From contig NZ_JOJL01000007.1 of the NCBI RefSeq assembly GCF_000721705.1, positions 248,001 through 312,000 of the forward strand: DNA of 64,000 nucleotides. The letters are read 5' to 3'. The notes under the pieces were generated by a model. That model saw only the letters and a list, made by a program, of their open reading frames with translations, was not told the DNA's origin and did no database searches. The stretch is from Actinoplanes subtropicus (lineage in GTDB: Bacteria > Actinomycetota > Actinomycetes > Mycobacteriales > Micromonosporaceae). The position numbers were made by a program, and so were the translations under genes. Below, in pieces: positions 1 to 9,360 of the stretch (the stretch's first letter is position 1; each line of letters begins with the position of its first letter).

Positions 1-1654
1 CGGCGATCCGGGTGGCCAGCGCGTACGCCAGCACCGCGCCGTCCGAGGTGAGCACCGCGAACTCGTCGCCGCCCAGCCGGGCCGGGATGTCGTCCTCGGC
101 CAGCAGCGACCGGAGCCGGCGGCCCACCTCGGTCAGCACCGCGTCGCCGGTCGCCCGCCCGCGGCTGTCGTTGATCTCGGCGAGGCCGTGCAGGTCGATC
201 ACCAGCAGGCTGCCCGCCCGGCCGGGACGGCGACGGTACGCCAGCACGTCGCGCATCAGCGCCCGGCGGTTGGCCAGCCCGGTGAGCTGGTCGGTGTAGG
301 GCACCTTCTGCAGCGCCCGCTCGAGGTGCTTGCGCTCGCTGACGTCGCGCACGTGCACCACCAGGGCGGCCACCTCGGGCACCGCGCGCTGGTCGGCGAT
401 CGTCGACTCGGTGTCCCGCCAGAGCTCGGCGCCGTCCCGCAGGCGGGCGCTGACCAGCGCGGGCGGCCCCTCGTCGTGCTCGCCGGCGAGCACCGAGTCG
501 ATCACCGCCTGGGCGGCGACGACGTCGTCGGGGTGGATCAGATCACGGAATGCGCGGCCGACCACCTCGTCGTCGGCGAGGCCGAAGAGCCGGGACGCGG
601 CCGGCGACTGCCACCTGATCCGCTGCCGCTCGTCGAGCACCAGGGTGAGGTCGGTGGCGCCGGCCACCAGCGACCGGAAATGCGCCTCGGCGATCTGCAA
701 CTGGCCGGCGTAGCGCCGGATGTCCCGCACCACCAGCAGCTCCCGCAGGACCAGCACGGCGACCATGCAGATGCCGAGGACGACGCCGAGCGTGTCGAAG
801 GTGCGCGCGGTGATCAGGTGCCACAGGGCGGCGACCACGCCGACCGCCGCCGGGGCGGCCAGCAGCGGATAGCTGGCCAGCACCTGGTCGGGGTTGCGCG
901 GCTCGAGCGGTGGCGGTGCCAGGCGCCGGCGGGAGCCGCCGTCGGCCGAGGCGGCCAGCCCGGCCACGATCGGCAGGCCGAGCAGTGGGAACGCGACGCC
1001 GTCGCGGCCCATGACGACCATCGTGGCGATGATGCCGAGGGCGGCCATGACCGCGATCGCGCCGGCGCCGCAGCGCACCGACGGGCCGCCGTGCGGGCGG
1101 CTGCGCAGCACGGCGACCACGGTGATCGCGATGGCGACCGCGCCGAGGACGGTCACCGGGAGGGTCGCCACGTGCTGGTGTTTGACCGGGGGGATCAGGT
1201 AGCCCGCGAAGGCGAGGCTCACACCCAGGCCGGCGCCGTCGAACGCGCGACGGGTGCGGACCACCCAGGTGGTCGCCTGGCCCGGGAGGAACAGCACGCC
1301 GATCGCGAAGAGGGCGACGGTCACCGCGTACCCGCAAGTCACCCAGACGCCCGCCGCCGGCGGGCCCCAGAGCGGGACCATCGCGGTGAGAGCGGTGGCC
1401 AGCGCGGCCAGGCCGATGAAACCGGCGCCCTTGCAGGCGACGAACGTGCCGTCGGCGTGGTGGATGTCGAGGGCGGCGCGGACCAGGTGGGAGCAGGCCC
1501 AGAGCCCGGCGCCGCCGACCCCGATGGCCAGCGCGACCGCGGGTGGGGTCAGGCCGGTCGCGCCCGCCAGCAGCACGACCACGGCGACCGTGGGCACGGC
1601 CAGGAACGTCACCCGGTCGGAGGGCCGGGAGTGCACGGGGGGTTGCACTGCCAC
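1..1654 (-). CDS. PAS-GGDEF membrane signalling protein (3' end off window)
   Basis: Likely diguanylate cyclase that makes cyclic di-GMP. The reverse-strand frame stays open from a GTG at 1654 (AGAGGA lies 9 bases upstream) to the window edge, giving 551 codons. The first ~300 residues are mostly hydrophobic and contain several membrane segments. A PAS-like sensor domain follows (about 320-430), including the stretch FRDLIHPDDV. A GGDEF domain then starts near residue 440 with YTDQLTGLANRRAL, and the intact active-site signature RLGGDEFAVL lies at about 526-535. The C-terminus is missing, so an EAL domain beyond the edge cannot be excluded. Cyclase activity is inferred from the intact motif. 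Confidence 0.85.
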   Translation of the reverse strand, partial: MAVQPPVHSRPSDRVTFLAVPTVAVVVLLAGATGLTPPAVALAIGVGGAGLWACSHLVRAALDIHHADGTFVACKGAGFIGLAALATALTAMVPLWGPPAAGVWVTCGYAVTVALFAIGVLFLPGQATTWVVRTRRAFDGAGLGVSLAFAGYLIPPVKHQHVATLPVTVLGAVAIAITVVAVLRSRPHGGPSVRCGAGAIAVMAALGIIATMVVMGRDGVAFPLLGLPIVAGLAASADGGSRRRLAPPPLEPRNPDQVLASYPLLAAPAAVGVVAALWHLITARTFDTLGVVLGICMVAVLVLRELLVVRDIRRYAGQLQIAEAHFRSLVAGATDLTLVLDERQRIRWQSPAASRLFGLADDEVVGRAFRDLIHPDDVVAAQAVIDSVLAGEHDEGPPALVSARLRDGAELWRDTESTIADQRAVPEVAALVVHVRDVSERKHLERALQKVPYTDQLTGLANRRALMRDVLAYRRRPGRAGSLLVIDLHGLAEINDSRGRATGDAVLTEVGRRLRSLLAEDDIPARLGGDEFAVLTSDGAVLAYALATRIA

Positions 1655-1826
1655 GTCGACGGATCCTCTGCGGTGCCGGTCGGACAAGGGGTATCGGCTA
1701 GTAGGGATCAACGAACGTCCCTCGAACAGGTTACGGCCCGGTCGGGTCCGAACGCATCCGCGGTTCGTCGCCTGTGGACAACCCGGCCGCGGCCGGGCCG
1801 CCGGGCGGGGGTGGGACAATGGCCCG

Positions 1827-2201
1827 GTGCGAAGAAAGCCCCTGCTCCGCGTCCGCAAGACCGGCGCGCTCCTGGTCGCCGCCGTGATCGCGTTCGTCAG
1901 CGCGGTGCCGTTCGCCGGGGCCCGGTGGCAGCTGACCCCCGTCCTGCTCATCCCGCTCGCGATCTTCGTCTGGGCCTGGCGGTCCGGCACCGATGTCTAC
2001 CCCGACGAGTTGCGGGTAAAGGCCTTGATCGGAACCACCCGGGTGCCCTGGCCGCGGATCGCCGAGCTGGCGCCCGACCCGCGCGGCCGGGTCTCCGCCC
2101 TGCTCGACAACGGAAATGTGATCCGTCTGACCGGGGTCACCCAGGGCAATCTCGCCCGCGTGCTGGCCGCCGGCAAGCAAGAGATCAGTCACCCCGACTG
2201 A
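1827..2201 (+). CDS. Small PH-domain-like membrane protein
   Basis: The 124-residue product has a basic N-terminus, two adjacent hydrophobic segments (about 12-30 and 36-50) and a soluble C-terminal half reading DVYPDELRVKALIGTTRVPW. This is the layout of the short bacterial PH-domain membrane proteins common in actinobacteria. Their role is unknown; they are thought to sit at the inner face of the membrane. I chose the GTG at 1827 because the frame upstream is antisense to the neighbouring GGDEF gene and lacks family character. The gene lies just upstream of the sugar-dehydrogenase lipoprotein on the same strand, about 60 bases away. Function cannot be assigned further. Confidence 0.7.
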   Translation: MRRKPLLRVRKTGALLVAAVIAFVSAVPFAGARWQLTPVLLIPLAIFVWAWRSGTDVYPDELRVKALIGTTRVPWPRIAELAPDPRGRVSALLDNGNVIRLTGVTQGNLARVLAAGKQEISHPD

Positions 2202-2263
2202 TCGGCCGGGGCTTTCCAGGCAGCGCCGCTACCCTGGGGTGCGTCGAAGGTCGAGGAGGTCGC

Positions 2264-3436
2264 GTGATCCTGCGTTACCGGCGCCGCCGAGCGCTGGCCG
2301 GCGCGTCGCTCGCCGCTGTGCTGGCGCTGACCGCGGCCTGCAGCTTCGGCCCGCCCGGCGCCGACGAGCAGGGCACCCCGCCCAACCTGCCGGCCCCCTC
2401 GGCGGCGGAGTCGGCGAGCGCCGATCCCGGCGGCGGCGACTCGGAGGTCGTCGTCACGGTGCTGGCCAAGAAGCTGGAGGTCCCCTGGGGCATGGCCTTC
2501 CTGCCCGACGGGTCCGCGCTGGTCACCGAGCGGGACACCGGCCGCATCCTGCAGGTCGGCCCGGAATCGGATGCGAACGGTTTGACCGTCACCGAGGTGC
2601 AACGGCTCGCCGAGGTGCAGGCCTCCGGCGACGGCGGCCTGCTCGGCATCGCGGTCTCGCCGAAGTATGCGACCGACAAGACGATCTACGTCTACTACTC
2701 CACCACCAAGGACAACCGGATCGGCAAGCTGGTGCTGAAGGGGAAGCTGCAGCCGATCCTGACCGGCATCCCGCGCTCGGCCGACGACAACGGCGGCGCG
2801 CTCGCCTTCGGCCCCGACGGCTACCTCTACGCCGGCACCGGCGACGGCACCAGCGGCACCCAGGCGCAGGACCCGAAGAGCCTGGGCGGCAAGATCCTGC
2901 GGATGACCACGGCGGGCAAGCCGGCGCCCGGCAACCCGGTCAAGGATTCCCTGGTCTGGTCGCTGGGCCACCGCAACGTGCAGGGCCTGGCCTGGGATGC
3001 CAAGAAGCGGATGTACGCGAGCGACAGCGGCCAGCCGAAGAACGGCGAGCTCAACGTTATCGTCAAGGGCAAGAACTACGGCTGGGCCAAGGCCGACGGG
3101 CCGAGCACCGACGCGACGCTGACCAACCCGCTGTACAGCTGGCCGATCGCCGATTCGTACTGCTCGGGGGTGGCGGTGGCGGACCAGTCGGTGGCGACCG
3201 CGTGCCTGCTCGGCAAGCGGGTCTGGCTGCTGAACGTGACCGCCAACGGGACGGTGCTGGGCAACCCGCAGGCGCTGCTGACCGGCGAGTACGGCCGGCT
3301 GCGCGGGCTGGTCTCCGCCCCGGACGGGTCGCTGTGGGCCAGCACGTCGAACCAGGAGGACGCCGGTGACCCGGGCCCTGACGACGACCGGATCCTCCGG
3401 ATCGTCTTCTCCGACGGCGGCGCCGGAATCACCTGA
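2264..3436 (+). CDS. PQQ-dependent sugar dehydrogenase-type lipoprotein
   Basis: The 390-residue secreted lipoprotein belongs to the glucose/sorbosone dehydrogenase beta-propeller family, which oxidises sugars or related alcohols with PQQ. The N-terminus has an arginine-rich start, a hydrophobic core and a cysteine after ALTAA (about residue 25), followed by a Pro/Ser/Ala linker. The propeller shows family hallmarks: VPWGMAFLPDGSALVTER, GDGGLLGIAVSP, the GHRNVQGLAWD block and the closing RLRGLVSAPDGSLW. A GAGGAGG-like Shine-Dalgarno lies just before the GTG start. The metallophosphoesterase gene begins 6 bases after the stop, so the two are probably co-transcribed. The true substrate is unknown. 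Confidence 0.85.
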   Translation: MILRYRRRRALAGASLAAVLALTAACSFGPPGADEQGTPPNLPAPSAAESASADPGGGDSEVVVTVLAKKLEVPWGMAFLPDGSALVTERDTGRILQVGPESDANGLTVTEVQRLAEVQASGDGGLLGIAVSPKYATDKTIYVYYSTTKDNRIGKLVLKGKLQPILTGIPRSADDNGGALAFGPDGYLYAGTGDGTSGTQAQDPKSLGGKILRMTTAGKPAPGNPVKDSLVWSLGHRNVQGLAWDAKKRMYASDSGQPKNGELNVIVKGKNYGWAKADGPSTDATLTNPLYSWPIADSYCSGVAVADQSVATACLLGKRVWLLNVTANGTVLGNPQALLTGEYGRLRGLVSAPDGSLWASTSNQEDAGDPGPDDDRILRIVFSDGGAGIT

Positions 3437-3442
3437 TCCGAG

Positions 3443-5062
3443 ATGACCCCTCCGGACCGGCTCCGCCACCTGTCCTCCGCACGCCGCCGCCTGCTCGACG
3501 CCGCGGCGTGGACCGGGCGTGCCTACCGCAACCGGTGGACCCGCCGGATCCGGGTCGCCGCAGCGATCGCCGTGATCGGCATCGGCGGCGTGGTGATCGG
3601 CACGATGCTGTTCGCGCACGCCAACTTCGCCGTGGGCCCGTTCCGGGCCGAGATGTCGATCAGCCCGTCGATCCAGGGCGGCACCGAGGTGGACATCCCG
3701 CCGCTCGGCTCGCTGCACCTGGACAGCCACGACGGGCCGATCCACCTCAAGGTCAACCTGGGCTCGCTGGACCAGAGCCGCACCGAGGCGCTGATCGACG
3801 ACCCGGCCGCGATCAGTTCCGCCGGCGAGCACGCGGTCGACGACGTACGGGCCGGGGTGGTCCGCCTCGGCATCCGCACGCTGGGCATCGCGGTGCTCAG
3901 CGCGCTGCTGCTGTCCGCGCTGGTCTTCCGGAACATCCGCCGGGTCGCCGCCGCCGGCGTGACGGCGCTGGTAGTGACGCTCGGCAGCCTGGGCCTCGCG
4001 GCCGTCACCCTGCGTCCCGGCTCGATTGCCGAGCCGCGCTACGAGGGCCTGCTGGTCAACGCGCCGGCCGTGGTCGGTGACGCCCGGCGGATCGCCGACA
4101 ACTACGGTAAGTACGCCGACCAGCTGCAACAGATCGTCAGCAACGTGAGCCGCCTGTACACCACGGTGTCGTCGCTGCCGGTGTACGAGCCGGCCGGCAA
4201 CACCACCCGTATCCTGCACATCTCCGACCTGCACCTGAACCCGTCGTCCTGGGGCCTGATCCGCACCGTGGTGCAGACCTTCGACATCGACGCGGTGGTC
4301 GACACGGGCGACATGGTCGACTGGGGTTCGGCCGCCGAGACCAGCTACGTCAGCTCGATCCGGTCGGTCGGCGTCCCGTACATCTATGTCCGCGGCAACC
4401 ACGACTCGGGGATCATCCAGTCGGCGGTGGGCCGGGAGAAGAACGCGATCGTGCTGGACAACAAGATCACGACGATCGACGGGCTCACCATCGCCGGCAT
4501 CGGCGACCCGGAATTCACGCCGGACAAGACCACCGCCCCGGCCAAGGTGAACGCGGACGACCCGGGCAGCAGCCCGCTCGTGGCGGCCGGCGACCGGCTC
4601 GCCCAGACGATCCGGGCCAGCGGCAAGCCGGTGGACATCGCCATGGTGCACGACCCGGCGATGGCCGGCCCGCTGTCCGGGGTGGTGCCGCTGGTGCTGG
4701 CCGGCCACCTGCACCACCGCGAGGTGAGCCTGCTGCCGGCGCCCGCCCCCGAGCCGTCGGCCTCGGACGTGCCGGCCTCGCCCGCCCCGTCGCCATCGGT
4801 CGCGGCGGACGGCGCGCGGGACCCGATGACGACCCGGCTGATGGTGGAGGGGTCGACGGGTGGCGCCGGGCTGCGCGGGCTGGAGAAGGAGAAGCCCACC
4901 CCGCTCACCCTGTCGGTGCTCTACTTCGACGAGAAACACCAGCTCAAGGCGTACGACGACATCCAGCTGGGCGGCACCGGCGAGTCCAACGTGACGATGC
5001 AGCGGAACGTGATCGGTGCCGACGCCGAGCAGGTCACGCCGACCAGCGCGTCGCCCAGCTGA
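3443..5062 (+). CDS. Membrane-anchored metallophosphoesterase
   Basis: The 539-residue protein has a calcineurin-like phosphoesterase domain behind a membrane region. Hydrophobic segments lie near residues 36-58 and 150-190. All dimetal motifs are readable: HISDLHLN near residue 258, DTGDMVDWG, RGNHDS, a histidine in MVHD and GHLHHR. A Pro/Ala/Ser-rich insertion (about 432-455) follows the GHLHH motif, and the tail is Ser/Thr-rich. Proteins of this type cleave phosphodiester or phosphomonoester bonds; the substrate here is unknown. The first hydrophobic segment and the position of the catalytic domain suggest it faces outside the cell, but topology is inferred. Confidence 0.85.
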   Translation: MTPPDRLRHLSSARRRLLDAAAWTGRAYRNRWTRRIRVAAAIAVIGIGGVVIGTMLFAHANFAVGPFRAEMSISPSIQGGTEVDIPPLGSLHLDSHDGPIHLKVNLGSLDQSRTEALIDDPAAISSAGEHAVDDVRAGVVRLGIRTLGIAVLSALLLSALVFRNIRRVAAAGVTALVVTLGSLGLAAVTLRPGSIAEPRYEGLLVNAPAVVGDARRIADNYGKYADQLQQIVSNVSRLYTTVSSLPVYEPAGNTTRILHISDLHLNPSSWGLIRTVVQTFDIDAVVDTGDMVDWGSAAETSYVSSIRSVGVPYIYVRGNHDSGIIQSAVGREKNAIVLDNKITTIDGLTIAGIGDPEFTPDKTTAPAKVNADDPGSSPLVAAGDRLAQTIRASGKPVDIAMVHDPAMAGPLSGVVPLVLAGHLHHREVSLLPAPAPEPSASDVPASPAPSPSVAADGARDPMTTRLMVEGSTGGAGLRGLEKEKPTPLTLSVLYFDEKHQLKAYDDIQLGGTGESNVTMQRNVIGADAEQVTPTSASPS

Positions 5063-5106
5063 TCGGGCTTGACCTTGCCCCTGGGGCAGGGTTCGAGGAT
5101 GACGTC

Positions 5107-6495
5107 ATGAACGAGATGACGCACCTCAACGAGCGGATCCCGGCCTTCTGCGAGGCGAACCTGGTCCCCGGTTACCTGGCCGGCGTGTATCAGGGCGGCT
5201 CGGTGGAGATCGTGGCGCACGGCACGGCGAACGTGGCCTCCGGCGCGCCGATGCGGCCGGACACCGGGTTCCTGTTCGGCTCGATCACCAAGGTAATGAC
5301 CAGCACCCTGCTGCTTCAGCAGGTCGAACGCGGAACGCTGGAGCTGGACCGGCCGGTGATCGGCTACCTGCCGTCGTTCCGGCTCGCCACGCCGGGTGCG
5401 GCCGACAAGATCCTGGTCCGGCACCTGCTCTCGCACGACAGCGGGATCGACGCCGATCTGTACTTTCCGGACGCGTCCGGGCCGGAGGCGCTGGAGGTCT
5501 ACCTCGACGGGCTGGGCCGCCACTGCGGGTCGCTGTTCGAGCCGGGCGAGTACGTCAGCTACTCCAACGGCGGCATGATCGTCGCCGGCCGGCTGCTCGA
5601 GACGGTGACCGGCGTGCGGTACCACGATCTGCTGCGCCGGGACGTGTTCGAGCCGCTGGGCATGACCGGCGCCGCGGTCTCGGCGAAGGAGGCGATCCTG
5701 CGGAGCACGGCGATCGGCCACTTCCCGTCGGCCGAGACCGGGGCGGCCCGGCCTACCTCGATGTTCATGCTGCCGGACACCTGGGGGCCGGCCGGCGCCA
5801 CCCCGATCGGAACCATCCGCGACCTGATCGCGCTGGGCCGGATGCACCTCGACGGCGGGGGCGGCGTCCTCTCGGCCGAGATGACCGAGCGGATGCACAC
5901 GGTCGCGCACGACATGGGGGTGCCGAACGTGCCCCCGGTCGGACTCGGCCTGTTGCTCATCCCGTTCGGCGACACGACGGTGCTCTCGATGTCCGGGGCG
6001 TCGCCGGGCGGGGTGGCGGTGCTGGCCGTGGTGCCGTCGCTCGACCTGGTGTTCGCGGCGTTCGGCAACGCGCCGCAGGCGTTGGCGCTGCACAACGAGT
6101 TGTTGTTGTGGCTGGTCCGCCGGCAGGCGCCGGTCTCCTTCCCGGCCCTCGAACCAATCAAGATCGACCTGCGGAGGTACGCCGGGACCTACCGCTCGCA
6201 GCAGTTGCGGGTGGACGTCCGGGTCGTGGACGGCGGCCTGGAGGAACAGGTGACCTACGAGCCAGCCGACGCCTCGCAGGAGTCGATCTTCACCCAGTTC
6301 GCCGGCGGGTCGTTCGCGGCACCGCCGACCCGTTACATCGCCGTCGGCAAGGACCTGTTCGCGCCGGCCGCGCTGCCGCTGGAGACGCTGGACGGGCACG
6401 CACGCCAATACCTGATCTCCTACCTAGGCGACAAGGACGGCCGCCCGACCCATCGTTGCGCCGGCGGCCGCATGACCCGGCGCGTGCCGGAATGA
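5107..6495 (+). CDS. Serine hydrolase of the beta-lactamase/class C PBP family
   Basis: The 462-residue protein has the beta-lactamase-like serine hydrolase fold. The catalytic SxxK is in FGSITKVM (around residue 60) and the second motif is the tyrosine of SYSNGG (around residue 156). A C-terminal extension of about 120 residues follows the catalytic domain. No signal peptide is visible, so it is probably cytoplasmic and more likely an esterase or peptidase than a true beta-lactamase. GAGGA lies 7 bases upstream of the ATG. The MerR regulator gene starts 4 bases after the stop, so regulation by that protein is a reasonable guess. Confidence 0.85.
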   Translation: MNEMTHLNERIPAFCEANLVPGYLAGVYQGGSVEIVAHGTANVASGAPMRPDTGFLFGSITKVMTSTLLLQQVERGTLELDRPVIGYLPSFRLATPGAADKILVRHLLSHDSGIDADLYFPDASGPEALEVYLDGLGRHCGSLFEPGEYVSYSNGGMIVAGRLLETVTGVRYHDLLRRDVFEPLGMTGAAVSAKEAILRSTAIGHFPSAETGAARPTSMFMLPDTWGPAGATPIGTIRDLIALGRMHLDGGGGVLSAEMTERMHTVAHDMGVPNVPPVGLGLLLIPFGDTTVLSMSGASPGGVAVLAVVPSLDLVFAAFGNAPQALALHNELLLWLVRRQAPVSFPALEPIKIDLRRYAGTYRSQQLRVDVRVVDGGLEEQVTYEPADASQESIFTQFAGGSFAAPPTRYIAVGKDLFAPAALPLETLDGHARQYLISYLGDKDGRPTHRCAGGRMTRRVPE

Positions 6496-6499
6496 CACG

Positions 6500-7264
6500 A
6501 TGAGCGCCATGAGCGATTCGCCGCGGCGGCTGATCACCATCGGCCAGCTGGCCGAGTATGCCGGGGTGACCATCAAGGCGGTCCGGGTCTACCACGACCG
6601 GGGATTGCTGCCCGAGCCGCCGCGGGACGAGTCGGGGTATCGCCGGTACGACGCCCAGCACGCGATCCAGCTGGTCAAGGTGAAGACGCTGGCGGATGCG
6701 GGGGTGCCGCTGGCCCGCATCCGCGAGCTGCTGGCGGCGTCGCCCGACGAGTTCGCTGCCGCGGTCGCCGAGATCGACGAGAACCTGCGCCGCCGAGCCG
6801 AGGAGATCCGCCGCACCCGCCGGCGGATCACCCAACTCCAGGCCGGCGACCGGCTGTTCGTCTCGCCCGAGGTGGCCGCGTACCTGGAGCGGCTGCGGGC
6901 GCTGGGCATCGGCGAACGCACGCTCGGCCTGGAGCGCGAGATCTGGATCCTCTTGCAGGCAGTGTCCCCCGACCGCGCCGCCGAGTGGGCCGCCGACAAG
7001 CTGGCCGCGATCGAGGACCCGTCGTTCCAGTCCCTGTATCGCGACTACGACGCCGCCTTCGACTGGTCCCCCGACGACCCGCGGCTTCCGGAGCTGGCCG
7101 CCCGCACCCGCAAGTGGTTCGACTCCCGCGACCCCGAGGCGACCACCGCACCCCCACCCGACCCGACGATCACCCGCCTCGCCGCGGCGTCGGTCAGCGC
7201 CTACTCCCCCGCCTGGACCCGCCTCGCCGAACTGACCCGGCCCACCAACCGAACCGGACCCTAG
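6500..7264 (+). CDS. MerR family transcriptional regulator
   Basis: The 254-residue protein has an N-terminal MerR winged helix: TIGQLAEYAGVTIKAVRVYH followed by DRGLLPEPPRDESGYRRYD. A coiled-coil dimerisation helix rich in Arg/Glu covers about 75-120, and an effector-like C-terminal region of unknown ligand follows. No cysteine pattern for metal binding is seen, so a small organic effector is more likely. It is the second gene of a tight pair with the serine hydrolase. An ATG 9 bases downstream (6509) is an alternative start. A weak inverted repeat after the gene may end the transcript. Confidence 0.85.
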   Translation: MSAMSDSPRRLITIGQLAEYAGVTIKAVRVYHDRGLLPEPPRDESGYRRYDAQHAIQLVKVKTLADAGVPLARIRELLAASPDEFAAAVAEIDENLRRRAEEIRRTRRRITQLQAGDRLFVSPEVAAYLERLRALGIGERTLGLEREIWILLQAVSPDRAAEWAADKLAAIEDPSFQSLYRDYDAAFDWSPDDPRLPELAARTRKWFDSRDPEATTAPPPDPTITRLAAASVSAYSPAWTRLAELTRPTNRTGP

Positions 7265-7375
7265 GGCGGCACGGGGTGAGCGCAAGCGGCGGCAGACAGC
7301 GCAAGCCAACGCCTGGGCCGGCCTGCCCGAGTTGCAGTCTCAGCCCGCAGGTGGCGGCAAAGGGTCGGGACGGCA

Positions 7376-7404
7376 CCCAGCCGGCCGGCTCACCGGGGGC
7401 TGGG
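7376..7404. terminator. Weak hairpin between convergent merR and gatB
   Basis: CCCAGCC and GGCTGGG form a 7-bp stem with a GC-rich loop in the gap between the 3' ends of the MerR gene and gatB. It could serve both directions. There is no T-run. Confidence 0.35.
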
Positions 7405-7426
7405 CTGACCCGTACGTCGGAATGGT

Positions 7427-8920
7427 TTAGGAGAGCCGCGCCAGGATGAGGTCGCGGACGGTCTTGGCATCCGCCTGGCCGCGGGTGGTTTTCATGACCG
7501 CGCCGACCAGGGCGCCGGCCGCGGCCACCTTGCCGTCGCGGATCTTGGCGGCGATGTCGGGGTTGGCGGCGATCGCCTCGTCGACGGCGGCGGTCAGGGC
7601 GCCCTCGTCGTTGACCACCTCGAGGCCGCGGGCGGCCATCACGGCGGCCGGGTCGCCCTCGCCCGCCACGACGCCCTCGAGCACCGAGCGGGCCAGCTTG
7701 TCGTTGAGCTTGCCGTCGTCGACCAGTTTCTGCAGCTCGGCGACCTGCGCGGGAGTCGCGCCGACGGCGGCGAGCTCGATGCCGGACTCGTTGGCGCGGC
7801 GGGCCAGCTCACCCATCCACCACTTGCGGGCGCCCGCGGGGGACGCGCCGGCCGCGATCGTCTCCTCGATCAGCTCGACGGCGCCGGCGTTGGCCACCGA
7901 CTGCATGTCCAGCTCGCTGATGCCCCAATCCTCGCGCAGCCGGGCCCGCTTGGCGCTCGGCTTCTCCGGCAGGGCCGCCTTCAGCTCGGCCACCCACGCC
8001 GGGTCGGGCGCGATCGGCACCAGGTCGGGCTCGGGGAAGTAGCGGTAGTCGGTCGCCTCCTCCTTCGAGCGGCCGGGGCTGGTCTCGCCGCGGTCCTCGT
8101 GGAAGTGGCGGGTCTCCTGGATGATGCGGCCGCCGGCGTCGAGCACCCCGGCCTGCCGGATGATCTCGGAGCGGACGGCGCGCTCGACCGAGCGCAGCGA
8201 GTTCACGTTCTTCGTCTCGGTGCGCGTGCCCCACCCCTCGCCCGGCTTGTTCAGCGAGGTGTTCACGTCGCAGCGCAGCGAGCCCTGCTCCATCCGCACG
8301 TCGGAGACGCCGAGCGACCGGATGATGTCGCGCAGCTCGGTCACGTAGGCGCGGGCCACCTCGGGGGCGAGCTCGCCGAGCCCGGGCACCGGCTTGGTCA
8401 CGATCTCGACGAGCGGGATGCCGGCCCGGTTGTAGTCGACCAGCGACTCGGTGGCGCCGTGGATGCGGCCGGTCGCGCCGCCGACGTGCAGGGTCTTGCC
8501 GGTGTCCTCCTCGAGGTGCACCCGCTCGATGCCGATCCGATACGTCTTGCCGTCCACCTCGACGTCGACGAAGCCGTCCACGCAGAGCGGCTCGTCATAC
8601 TGCGACGTCTGGAAGTTTTTCGGCATGTCGGGGTAGAAGTAGTTTTTCCGCGCCATCCGGCACCAGGTGGCGATGTCGCAATTCAGCGCGAGGCCGATGC
8701 GGATCGTCGCCTCGATGCCGGAGCGGTTGGCGACCGGGAGCGCGCCGGGCAGGCCGAGGCAGACCGGGCAGACCTGGGTGTTGGGCTCGGCGCCGAACTC
8801 GGTGCGGCAGCCGCAGAACATCTTGGTCCGCGTGCCCAGCTCGACGTGCGTCTCCAGGCCGATGACCGGCTCGAAACGGGCGACGGCGTCCTCATACGTC
8901 GGCAGGGCGATGGTGGTCAT
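7427..8920 (-). CDS. gatB: Asp-tRNA(Asn)/Glu-tRNA(Gln) amidotransferase subunit B
   Basis: The 497-residue product is the usual GatB length. It activates the misacylated Asp or Glu on tRNA so that it can be amidated with ammonia from GatA. Family blocks are clear: [10 protein letters not shown], the zinc-type cysteines CGC...[38 protein letters not shown] and a C-terminal YqeY-like helical domain ending ARLS. The ATG at 8920 gives the conserved [22 protein letters not shown]-terminus and has a GGGGAG Shine-Dalgarno. gatC and gatA lie upstream on the same strand but are separated from gatB by about 4.8 kb of opposite-strand genes, so gatB probably needs its own promoter. Confidence 0.97.
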   Translation of the reverse strand: MTTIALPTYEDAVARFEPVIGLETHVELGTRTKMFCGCRTEFGAEPNTQVCPVCLGLPGALPVANRSGIEATIRIGLALNCDIATWCRMARKNYFYPDMPKNFQTSQYDEPLCVDGFVDVEVDGKTYRIGIERVHLEEDTGKTLHVGGATGRIHGATESLVDYNRAGIPLVEIVTKPVPGLGELAPEVARAYVTELRDIIRSLGVSDVRMEQGSLRCDVNTSLNKPGEGWGTRTETKNVNSLRSVERAVRSEIIRQAGVLDAGGRIIQETRHFHEDRGETSPGRSKEEATDYRYFPEPDLVPIAPDPAWVAELKAALPEKPSAKRARLREDWGISELDMQSVANAGAVELIEETIAAGASPAGARKWWMGELARRANESGIELAAVGATPAQVAELQKLVDDGKLNDKLARSVLEGVVAGEGDPAAVMAARGLEVVNDEGALTAAVDEAIAANPDIAAKIRDGKVAAAGALVGAVMKTTRGQADAKTVRDLILARLS

Positions 8921-9022
8921 GCGGTGAACTCCCCGACTGGGTCCGGTGACTTTCGGGCTCCAGCCTAGTGGCCCCCTCCGACAGTTTTTCCGCCGACCTC
9001 TCGCTGCCCCCATCGCGAGTGA

Positions 9023-9337
9023 CCGCCTGGGTGGCGTCTCTGGACCATGCAGGAGCCGTTCGGCGCGTTCACCTGGTCGGCGATCGCCGCCGGATCCCCC
9101 ACCGGCCGACCGGGCAACACGTTCAGCTACCAGAGCGCGATCCCGATGGCGTCGTACCTGCAAACTCTCGCGGTCGGCTAGCAGAAGTTCTTCGCGCTGG
9201 CGACCGCCTGGGTGCAGACGCAGAAGTACACCCAGCAGGACCGGGCGTCGTTCATCGGGTTCGTCGACAAGCAGACCGGCAAGGACTTCACCAAACTGAT
9301 CAACTCATGGCTGGGCTCCACCTCGACACCGGCATAA
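9023..9337 (+). pseudogene. Remnant of an M1-type (aminopeptidase N-like) peptidase C-terminus
   Basis: A plus-strand frame reads [12 protein letters not shown]..., then [20 protein letters not shown], an in-frame TAG at 9179, and [16 protein letters not shown]...[20 protein letters not shown] before a TAA at 9335. The order 'YQ.A...LQ.L', 'FFAL...W', 'GKDF..LI..WL' matches the end of the catalytic domain of secreted M1 metallopeptidases. The zinc-binding region is absent. The internal stop and the missing ~80% of the protein mark it as a decayed fragment. It lies between gatB and the cassette of plus-strand genes. Confidence 0.6.
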
Positions 9338-9360
9338 GGCATCGACCATCATTACTTATT

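Noticed and set aside
2189..4939. A 916-codon open frame on the minus strand
   Set aside because: Antisense to the sugar dehydrogenase and metallophosphoesterase, which carry clear motifs.
9179..9181. In-frame TAG in the peptidase remnant as programmed readthrough
   Set aside because: The upstream catalytic region is missing as well, so simple decay is the better explanation.
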